Made by a program: the position numbers and the translations under genes. The notes beneath the pieces are model-generated. The model saw only the letters and a program-made list of their open reading frames with translations, was not told the origin of the DNA and ran no database searches. Shown here piece after piece: positions 35,401 to 47,400 of a stretch of 64,000 bases of DNA (the stretch's first letter is position 1; each line of letters opens with the position of its first letter). The DNA is taken from the NCBI GenBank assembly GCA_932294295.1, contig OW028585.1:30426720-30490719 (forward strand). The letters run 5' to 3'. The stretch is from Alitta virens. Taxonomy: Eukaryota; Annelida; Polychaeta; Phyllodocida; Nereididae.

Positions 35401-38400
35401 TATTGGAAAGTTAGATATAAAGTAAGCACCATTGTTTGTAATAATGAATAGCTGATGGAATAGTAGGCACAAATACTAACTAGAAATTAAAAATATGGCA
35501 GTATATTTAATAGATAGGCGAATATATTGGCTATTAAATGGTACCAAATATTGGTGCTTACTGGATAGCTAACTATCCAGCCACCAGAAATTTGTTGCAA
35601 AGTTAAATTATTTACAGAAAAGACACACATAAAAATCTGGGAGCTGGGTATTTAGAATGGTAGCAGAAATTTGGTAGTGTATTGACTAAATAGCCTAATC
35701 TATTGGCTATTTAATGGTACCAAATATTGGTGATTACTGGATAGCTAATCATCCAACTACCAGAAATTTGTTGACCAAAGTAAAATCTTTTGCAGAAAAC
35801 GACACATACAAATCTGGGAGCTGGCTATATAGAATGGTAGGCGAAATTTGGTAAAGTATTTACTAGATAGCCTAAACCATTGGTTATTTAATGGTACCAA
35901 ATATTGGAGCTTACTGGATAGCTAACTATACAGTTAAAAAATATATGTTGAGCAAATTAAAATATTTTGAGAAAACTTTTCACATAAAAATCTAGGAGTT
36001 GGGTACATTGTATAGTACAAAGGTGGCACTCTATTTATGAGATAGCCTAATGCCTTGGCTATTTAATGGTACCAAATATTGGTGCCTACTATTCCATCAG
36101 CTATTCATTGCTAAAAACAATGGTGCATACTTACTTTATAGCTAAGTTTCAAAAAACCAAACATTTCCCCAGATATTTTTCATTTTTCTGGGAACTGACT
36201 GGGAACTAGAACTGGGCTGACTTTGCTTTTTTTGGGAACTGACTGGTAGCTGACTGGGAACTGGAATCTGGAAACTGACTTTTTTTCAAAATGACTACTA
36301 AACAAAGGTCACTGGAGGGCACCTTTAAACTTATTAAAAACTTTATATACATGTACTTACATTACATCCACGGTGTGCTGAAGAACAGTTTCTGATACAA
36401 TTATTGCATCAGACAAACTGCTCTGAGTGTGATCTAATTGTGGCCATTTTTTATTTATTTATTTAATATATTTTGACAGCAACACATTGTCAGCAAAACA
36501 ACTGTTTTTCAAATGGTGCTGTTATAAAAAAGTGATACATAAAAATAAAAATATAGTTAAAAACAAATTATACAATAAATACATAAATAGCTAAAAATGT
36601 GTAAGTACAAAAGTTTTGACATTCCGTTTAAAATCACAGACATCAGCTAAAACCTTTAAAGAATTAGGAAGGCCATTCCATAAAATAGCACCATTGTAGT
36701 TAAAAGAACATTTCATCACAGAAGCATCAATATATGGCACAATAACATTTTCACTTGAAGAAGACCGTAAGTCGTAAACACTCTCAATATTGATGTGGCG
36801 AGTCTTGGATTTTTGAAGAAAACCCACAGGGTTCCCATGGTCATGGAAAATCCTGGAAGATCTTGGAAAAATTGGTTATCATTGGAAGGCATGGAAAAGT
36901 CATGGATTTATAGAAATTCTAAAAGGTCATGGAAAAGTCATGGAATTTAATTTCATGATTTCTGTGGGTACCCTGAACCCATGAATATAAATTTAAGTCA
37001 TATTCTGACTACTCACCTGCTGCTGGGGGCTGTAAATGATTCAGACAACTTTCTAGCAGTTTCCGATCATATTGCAAGTGACTCTTAAATCAATAGTGCC
37101 CTTGAATATGGATAATTTACATGATGTCCTTCGTATTAAAACCATTGTTGATTGGAAATTTACCACAGATTGTTGTCACAATACAATTAGTCTTTAGGCC
37201 CACCGTAACCCCCCCTCTCCCCCTCTTGGGAATTTTCAAGACATATACCATTTTAAAGCTAAGAGTCTGAGGAATACATTTTTGCTTGTTTGTCATCATA
37301 TAACCTTAACAATGAGGCAGGAGGGGTACACTACTTCTCGAGACATAAATTTCATCAGCGCGCACTTGAAAAAAGTCATATTGGTTATTGTATTGCTTTA
37401 TGGCCATTTCCATATGTGACTGACAAGTATATACTGCCTACTAAGTAAAACTACACAAAATTGTCATTAAAATGATGTATAACATTGTATTATTACCCAC
37501 ATATTAATTGAGAAGAGGACGTGAACAAAGAAAGAGAAATTTCATTTGACTTGTGCGGTCAGAGGAATTTTCCCAAATTTTCACAAAATGCTGTTACTTT
37601 TTTAGCTTCTATTCAACATATTCCTCACATGCTCTCTGCACATGTTGATTTTTTTGTATTGGTTTAGCTCATAAGTATAGGGATACTTCAGTAATGCTCA
37701 AACCACTTTCAGCAAAGAAGTATCGTAGATGGCACAATTATGCGGTACTGATGCTATGGATTGACAAAAAATGCTTTAAAAAGTGTTATCAAAAATCTTA
37801 TCTGGTGATGGTTGTGGTGCTGACAAAGGCTTTTTGTTTCAGCTGCTAACAAGCTGTAGTTGTAATGATCTCAAATCTGGTGGTGGTGGCGTTAACATAG
37901 GATTTTTCTTTCAGGTGCTAACAAGCTGTAGTTGTAATGATCTCAAATCTGGTGGTGGTGGCGTTAACATAGGATTTTTCTTTCAGGTGCTAACAAGCTG
38001 TAGTTGTAATGGTCTAAAATCTGGTGGCGGTGGCTTTAACATAGGATTTTTCTCCAAAAGCCAGTTACTTGCTATCCAAATCAGCTGATGTTCCTTCACT
38101 TTTGCTAAGGCTGCTGTCATTCACTATTGCAGGAAAATCCATTGATAAAGTATCAGAAAAAAATCTAGACTTGCACACTCATATGCACAAGACATCTGCT
38201 ACTCTGCCACCAATGGACAGTGGCTTATACCCAAACACATGCTATTAGCCCTCACACTATGGCACCTAACTGTAAGTGCACAGTGCTGACATTTTTCAAT
38301 AGATTTGGCCATTGCCAGTCATACTCGCGTACACTTGGGCTAGAAACTGCCATATGTGACAGTATTACTCGATGCGCCTCTCCTCTTCCACCAACTATCA

Positions 38401-41400
38401 AACAAGTGTGCTGGGATAACTTTGTTCTCAATGAGGAAACGCCCTCAGGCAGCGACACTACACATTCTACACATGGTATCATTATTCAAGAGAGCAATGA
38501 TAGTAGTGCAGATTCTGTTGAAAACACTGGTCCTGTAATCCCCAAAACAAAGGCAAGATCCATAAGGTATCAACCAGAGGAACTGGAACCCTGCTTTGTG
38601 AAACAAAGGTCTGAACCAAAGCTGCACATACAATATTTGAAAGTTTTGGATGTAGCCATACCCACCAGTGTGACTTTATCAAACAAGGCATGGGTTTTGT
38701 GTAGGGAAGCAATGTCTCAAAATGGACACACAGTACCTGAATGGAATGGCTGGCTGTCATTGACAACGACAAAAACAAGTACCCAGCAATCAACAGTGGA
38801 GTTCCTACCTCCCATAAACTTCCCAATTACAGACAATGCTACTGTACAGAGGACCCTTACCACTTCTCAGGAGTTATGTAAAGCAGCAAATTGTTGTCAC
38901 CTATGACCTTGCTGCTGCAAAGAAAGCTTTTGCCATCATATGGCAGAGTCCACAAAGATGCAAGAATGTCTTCATCCAACTTGGTGCCTTCCACACATTA
39001 GCATCTTACCTTGGCGCTGTTGGGAAAAGCCTGAAAGGCAGTGGCTTCTCCAAGATAGTTATTGAGGCAGGTGTTTGCGCTAGTGGGTCAATTGAGAAAG
39101 TGATGACAGGGCACCACTACAACAGAGCCATGAGGGTCCACAAACTTATGTTAGAAGCTCTTGAGCCTTCTTTGGCATATCAACAAGAAGAGAACTCAGT
39201 TCTGTCTCATGTCATAGATGCTTTGAAACAGATTGCTGAGAGCCCTGATTCCTTGAGCATGGAGAAGATCACTTGCGATGAAGCATTGACCTCCCTCTTT
39301 GATGACTATGAGAAGTTCAAAGAGAAAGTGCTTGATGGACATTTGGGGAAGATGGCACAATTTTGGATTTGGTACACTGACAAAGTCTGGCTGATCCTTT
39401 GTTTCTTACAAGCAACAAAAGAAAATGATCTTGATCTACACATTGCAAGCCTCCGACAAATGTGTCCCTTGTACTTTGCTTTTGATCATCACAACTATGC
39501 CAGGTATGCTACTCTGCAACTTGTGTCATTGGCAACGTTGGATGAGTCACACCCAGGACTATAACTTCTTCGAAACAATGGCTTCAGCGTTTCTAGATCG
39601 GATGTTCCTGGTTCACGCAATGCAGTTCACAATAGAACAGACCATAAATAGGTGTGCAAAATCACATGGTGGAATTATTGGATTGAGTCGCAATGTTGCT
39701 GCATACCACAGGTAGTGTTTGAGTCGTCAACGAAAAGGCTCATCAGCACCTTTGCTCTTGAAAGGGCCAAAGACAAGAGTGCCAATTCTTGCCAATGATG
39801 ACAATAAGAAGAACTTCATCAAACTGATCTGTGACGAATGGACAAAACCGAAGTTTGCTCCAATGCTGAAGGGACATCGAGTTTTCATTGTTTGCAAGAA
39901 CAAGTGCATCAAACTTACTAGTCATGATGGTGTTGATGTGATAACATCTCTTCAGGATGATCTGTGCTCTAACCATGTAGAGGCAGACAATAAGATAGTG
40001 CTGCATGCAATTCAGGCATCCGCAGAATCTGCTGACAGGACAGTAACGGTTCGATCGCCAGATACTGACGTATGTATTTGTACTCCTTTTGCGTTATGTG
40101 GATAAGATTGAAAATGTTCTCCTGTTTGATACTGGTTATGGCAACAACAGAAGGCTGGTTGATATCAAAACTGTTTTCACAAACAGAAACACCACCTTTC
40201 TTGGGATATCATGCCTTTACCGGTAGCGACTCTACCAGTGCCTTTATTCGTCAGGGCAAAATCAAACTTAAAATGCTGGAAAAGTCTCTGGAAATGTTTG
40301 GGTTACTTGGAGATCAGTCTGAAGTCAGCGATCAACTTATGTCAAGTCTTGAAAGATTTGTGTGTGCCATGTATGGTAAAAACACCACTTCACGAATCAA
40401 CAAAGTCAGATTTGAGCTTTTCAAGCAAAATTTCATCCCAAATCCTCAAGCAAGCTGTCCAGTGGAGACTTTGATGTTGATCCAAATATATGCACTTTAT
40501 ACTTTTGTGGGTTGCAATATTGGAAATTATGCAATAAGCATTTACAGATTTGTCTTTCAGTGATGTTAATGAATGAATGAAAGAGTTTTCAGGCGTGTGA
40601 TAGGTACTCTGTTAACTGGTGCTTCACTGTTCTTAGTGTCGTTGATGATTATCATACTGTTCCTTATTTGATTATCTCCAATTGTGCATACGATACAAGC
40701 GTAATTATTGGATGTAGCACTGGTAGTAATGTTATTGGAGTGCTTTCACAATAGATGAGATAATTAGACATTTGAATAAATGTATGCTTGTGATAATCCC
40801 TTGTGTTGCATTAAATCTTGTTCAGATTTCACTAATGAAGTTCGTTAGAATTAAGATTGATTAGATATTTAGATGCTGCTGATATTCCTGTTTCAATTTA
40901 ACAGCTGTGGACCCAATTTGTAGATCTAGCATATTTTTCAATGTTCATGTCATTTGTGTAGTAGATTTGGTCTCACAATAGATACTGAGTAGATTACCAA
41001 TTATTGTTCAAATATTGCAAAATTGTGAGAAATTTACTTCGATTACTCAATTGGAAATGTCTTTGTCTTAGACCTTTATATTTTAGATATATCAATGTGT
41101 TATACATCTTATGAAAGCTAAGAATAAGGGCTATAACCATATGCTTGTTTACTGGTATTTTCGTTGTTTGGCTTCTATATAATAAAACTTATTTGAACGT
41201 AAATACAAATTTTTGAATTTTTTTTCAGTAAATTTTGACATTTAGGCCTACCTGGAACTTTTAGGGTTACATAAGGCTCAAAACATATATGTAATGGATT
41301 TGGTATCTTATAAGCTTTCATACAACATTTAATCTGTCAGTCTATGTTTATTACTTTTGGAGATATAAGCATTTTTCTGGTAATATATCATCGGCAATTT

Positions 41401-44400
41401 TCATAATTTTTCCGCCGACTTCCGGTTACTAATATGTCCCTAACTGATGAATGTTGAGGTTATTAAGCTGCAAACAGGCAGATTCTTATACCTAAGACAT
41501 CCACCTTTGATACTATATAGGTCTCCAAAATTCCCAAGGGGGGGGGAGGGTTTCCATTTCTGGCCCATGGACTAAATGGTTGTATATATAATACTCAGCT
41601 GTATGTAAACATATGACCCCAAGTGCAGGTTGTCGGAACAAGATCGTAGCTGGTAGTAGCATTTCGTCAGGCCACTTAGCAAGTGATAGTAATGCTATCT
41701 ATGATATCCTACAAGCATCCTACGATGTCCTATGACCTCCTGCAAGACCAGGAAAGACAAATGAATAGTCAATCTGCATCACCCTATTCTTTACAAAATG
41801 CAAATTTGAGGCATAACCACTTTCACAAGGCATTATGTAACAGGTCTTTAAAGTACATACACTAAAAACCTCAATCGCTAATGGTTTGTCCAATAAAATG
41901 TTTTACTGCAATGAAAACGTTTAGGTATTTTTCCTCACATGTTTAGCCAAATTCCCGTGATTTTTTTCTCAATTCTGTCCGATTTAATTAGTGTCACATC
42001 ATCGGTGTGTGAGTGATCCTGTCAGTACTGCCCAAAAATTGACGATGATGGTGATAATCACTATATATTGTAACTTCAGCCACTAAGTTTCCATTAAATA
42101 TTTAAGTTTGGAATGTTTTTAACCACTGAAAGTTATATAACATATTTGAATTTAAACATATTGATCCTATCCCCCCCCTCCCCCGTAGCAGCCTTAATTA
42201 CTATACGTTTTCTATGAAATGACTGACAGAAACCTCTTTCAGTCATGCTTTTGACAGGGCAGGATCCGCCAGTGACAGTAAGGCTTATTTTAGGAACCAA
42301 TTTGTCTAGTTGCAATAGTGGATTTTCATGGAAGGTTAACGATATTTCCACCAGGAGGCTATGACAGAATGCTGTAATTCTATTGACTGAAAATGTTCCC
42401 GCCCTTGGTTCTGATTGGCTGAAGCAAAGTGCATCCTATCGGCAGTATTTTTAGTGCATTTTAATGTATATTTGATATCTTGTCATTCAATTGATTTCTG
42501 CCTTTCCCCTGAGAAAAAGATTGCCTGAAAAGCAAAATGAATGGGGTTGGACACTTCTATGAACCCTATATGTAAATAGATCAGGCAAGTATTATTTTAG
42601 AGAACTTCTTTGCTGAATGAACATTTGAGCACCACTATATTAAGTGTAGCACACTCTATTGCATTAATTGTGATGTCTATCTCATGGAATTAATTTCATT
42701 TTTCAGGATGGAAGAGTATATTTTGATGTCTTTCTGAATGACAAGATTTGTCTTCACGTCGCTGATGGATCATGTGCAGCTCTTAAAGATGGGGATTGCT
42801 TCTGTGAAGACAAGATGGAAAATAATCAAGCCTTGTTCAGGATTACAACACCTAGATGCGGACAGAAAGCAGTAGTCAGGTGCGAAGCCCTAAATGGAAT
42901 TCAGGCAGAAAGAGTCATTGATATATTGTCAACAGGTATGACTGCATACACACTACCTTTCCTTTCAAAGTTTGACCCTCTGGGCTAAAAAATGTACCTA
43001 GATGATGCTAAACCTAAATGTTGTGGGTTTAAATCTGCCAGTATGTGGTACATACAATCTTCCAGCATTATTACAATTACCATAATCAATCCAGTCATTC
43101 TCATCTCCTCAGTGAGTATTCAGCCTTCTGCACTGAATTACCAGCAAGATTTCTTAATCCGTTTCCCACATGTCCATTACAAATCAATATGTTCATGGCC
43201 AGAGAATGATCTTAGCTTTCAGAAAACATTTAAATAATTAAAGAAGACAAAATGAACATTGAATGCATGATGCTGGCAACATTGCTTTTGCTTTAGGACC
43301 TGGTTGTCTAGGAACATATGAGTTTTGAGGAAGAACAGAAAACATAAAAACCAACAGTAACTGTATATACTTTCTACGGAAATGTTTGTGTTATTAGTAT
43401 AGTTAGGGCAAAATAGAAAATATATCAAGAAAACATCAATCTCTGTCCAGGTGTAAAGGAATTTAACCAGGCTAACAATTTATCAATGACAGATGGTCGA
43501 AGTGTAACAGCAAATGTTTTACACAATGACCAATCACAGTGGTCAATGACAATGACTCTTTCATCTAACTTGAACTTTAAGTATCGGAAAATATTTAAAG
43601 AAGAGTACTTTATACAGATTGTTAGATATTTAAAAAAAAAATTGTTTTCAGTTGCATCAGCAAAAATAGAAGTCTTGGAACCTGACAGTCTTCCCCTAAA
43701 TGAACCAGTTACTTTGACTTGTAACATAAAGGACCTGTGCTCCAGAGAACATGTAGGTTTCTTTTTCAGTTATAATAATAATAATAGTAGTAACAGATCT
43801 ATTGTATAAAGCATAAAATCCAGTCGCTATGCTTGACAATATTTATACGTGACAAATATAGCCAAATTTTGACGTTCGTGGTCATAAGTAGCTCTTATAA
43901 GTGATAGTGTAAACACCCCTTTAGACTAAGAGCAGTCTTATGGCTCCGGGCAGTTCATTCCATAGCCTTGGGCCAGCCGCAAAAAGCACGAGTTCTAATT
44001 AAACTGGATTTTGTGAAGAAGATTTGGATCACAGGATCTCTGATTTCTGGGCCACTTTCTCGTTTCCCACTTTTGTTGCCTTTCATCTTTTTATAAAAGA
44101 AGATGTGTACTATACCATATATTACGTATGTGCCTGGTAGCAATTAAGGGTGGTAACACTATGGCTAAAGAACTCTAACCCCAGTGGCCAACACAGGGCT
44201 CTGTGCGATGCACTCTTTGATTACGTCTGTCCAGCTATTCCATACCTAACACCGACGTGAATGACACTGCATGTTAAAACCCTCACATGTTCAGCATCTT
44301 GCATAGGCGGATGCCTTATTAATTGGTGGGATTTTATATCAGGAGCCTTGACCCCAGGAAACATGTATTTAATAACAGATCTTTTAATTGTGTCCTTGTA

Positions 44401-47400
44401 AGAGAAAGCTTGGATTTATATATTCATTCGTGCATGTAGTTAAGCTCCATGATTATTGGCAGAGGTCTTTATTGGTATTCTTATGGTTGTATAACGCAAT
44501 TTGATTTTCAAGAGCTGCTATACCCATTAGATGGTATAGTCCTTGGGACTAGACAACCATTCTCTTGCTTTGCACCTTACCTGATACAGACATCACTACT
44601 TTTGTGGAGATCAAAGTTCAACATAATTTGGGATTGAATTGATTTTTTGCCGTAACACTTTGGTTATGTTGTAAGGCCATAGGATTTATTGTTATACCAG
44701 CAAAGAGTGTGCATACCAACAAATATGTAATTCCTTTTCTTCACTATCTTCAGTAGGCCTTATAGTTTTGTTCCATGGTGAACATATAATTATCTTTTTT
44801 TTACAGGTTTATATTGAACACCATCATCGCTGCCATTTATGTGCCCAGAATGTGAAGTACACACCTACTGAAAATGGCACCCGGTTTTCTGCTGTGGTCA
44901 CTACGTCAGCCATATTCCATACATCCAGAACATATAACATCACTTGCCGGAACACGAATGGTGACCTCACAACAACCAAAACAGTGCAAGTTCGACGAAC
45001 AAACAAATCAACAAATGATCTGGATGGTATGTACAGTAATTATAGCAATCAGTTATCTACCCCTCAGCTTGTCTCACAGTACCCAGTGGGAACAATGAGA
45101 CAAATTGCATTGACATTGTGTCAAATAACTCTTGATATTGCTTGACTAAAATCTCACTCTCAAGGAACAAATATATCAGCGAAATGTAAACAGCAATGTG
45201 GTAGTTACAACGTATTAAGCGCATCTGCAGTGTTCTGGCCCAGAGTGCCTAAGAAACTTCAAAGAGTTTAGAACATGGCTTCTCTTCTTGTATTAAAAAC
45301 ATCTGCAAGATCTTTTGAATCCTTGAAGAGATTGCACTGGTTGCCGATCCATTTACAAGTTCGACACAAAGTCCTTACAATGGTGTGTAAGATAATTGCA
45401 GAAGCACCAGCCCCGCAATGGTGAAACCAGCTCCTGAATGATCTCAAGCAGTGCCATACAATTGATGCCATACAATTGATGCTTTTAAGAAAGAAACTAA
45501 AGACATTTTTATTCGGACAATTTAAATTTTACTTTATATCTTATTTTAGCTTTTAAATTTTCATTCATTCTACTTCTATTTTAACATTGTACAGCGTGTC
45601 TGAACTTGGGGAAATTAGAGCAGGAGGGAACACTCAGAATTTGCAACATGAGCATGCCCTAATGAAAGTCGGTATTTCCTCAGATTTCACAGGTTTAGAA
45701 ATGTCGGCCATATTTTTCTGCATGGCATGAATAATTTGTCAGTCACAATAGCACCCGAATCATGTGCTAATTATAACAATATGTTTATTTGTAATCTATC
45801 CTCTATACATTTTTGTCAACTAACAATTATATACATAGTGTAAATTTTATTTACGAATGAAAAGGAACCTCATACTCTTAGCTATGTCACATCGTAGTTG
45901 CAATTTAAGAATGGCTTACAATACAAGGTTTAGATCACTCTTACACTCTCAGTATAAATTATTAAAGCGAAAATTAAGCGGGCATATTTTCCTGGCATTA
46001 AATTATTAGTCAAGCCTGTAATAAAGTGGTTTACTGTTAAATGCTGCATTTATTTTTTGTTTCATAAAAATATTACAAATGCTGTAAACTTTCCAATGGA
46101 GGTTCAATGAGATATACAGAATTGTGACAAGAAAAGGTTCAAATGTTACATTAATAAATTTAACAACAAAACGATGGGTACCACTCACCAGTGGAATTTA
46201 GCATTATGTACGCCGTTGTACAAATCCTCATGTACAACAATTAGCCAGCCATGCTGCACTGGGATTGGCAGGAAGCCAGAAAATGCGTGTGGCCTGAAGC
46301 TGCGTCATCAATGTTCATCCGATTTTTAAAATTCAAACATTTCCTGAGAGCTCAGATCATCAATCACTTATAATAGACGGAGCGCTATTTTGCTATGAAT
46401 AGTAATTTAAAAATAGAAAAACTGCACAGTAGATTTTTTACTTCTGATGGGGCTCAGTGATACAAAACAATTACAAAATGATTACATTGTGACACATGAG
46501 ATATATACACCCTAAAATGCTATATACAACTCATACACGTAACCATTGTATGATTGTAATATTCACACCATATATGAAGTTTTAGATGGCAAATTTTCAG
46601 AAATATTTCTTTTGGCTTTATTGTAAGTTCTAGATCTCACATCAAAGCTCTGTTTCTGTCAAAAAGGCACTTGACATTATTAGGGGAATACTTATAGTAT
46701 AATATAGAAAATAAAAAGATGCCTTTGGTTCATTATTTGGATCAGCAAAAAATTAAAATGTGAACAATTTACCAGTTCTCTTTACTTTCCCCTTACATAC
46801 TTAGGTATCAAGTCAGTCATGTGCTGTTTTTGGAATTATTGTTATGATGCAAAACTGGAAAACGTAAAAATGTTCCCCACTCTTCCCTAAAACGACACAA
46901 GTATTTTTGTGATTGTGTTTTCCCAGAAACTTCTCGAAAATCCTGCATACCATGTATTTCACGCTAACCAGTGCATGTACAAATATGTGGTATGTAGTTT
47001 TGGTTTTGACATCCATGGCAATTTGTTTAAAAAAAACTATGGTTTCAGGCATCCAACATACCATTTTTGACAGCATCGTGTATCACACAATCTAAAAAGT
47101 TTGGTCAGTGTAGAAACAAAACAGACCAGTGATGAGTGTGGTTTTCCCTTCTTTTCTTTTTTCTTCTCTTTTTTTTATTCCCCAATTAATTCAAGCAGTA
47201 GTACCTAAAAATAATTTAACGGAAGTTACTGAATAAGACTGAATAAATCTATCACAAATCGATAGCAAGCTTGAATGGGAATGTGCTGGAAATGATTTAC
47301 CAGCGTCACGAGTTTCCCGGATGCTATTCAAAATTTAAATTATAAATATTCGTAGAGTGACTCTCTAGTGCTTTCTTTTTTGTAGATCTGTAAGCCAAAA

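Larger units (their letters stand above)
32205..37890. repeat. segmental duplication, copy 1 (direct)
   Basis: About 5.7 kb matches 53808-64000 in the same orientation with few mismatches once the LINE at 57182-61674 is removed. Differences: a ~130-bp stretch in the leader present only here (about 32230-32395), a ~200-bp stretch only in the other copy (about 54174-54370), and satellite unit number. The match probably continues past the window end. Confidence 0.9.
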
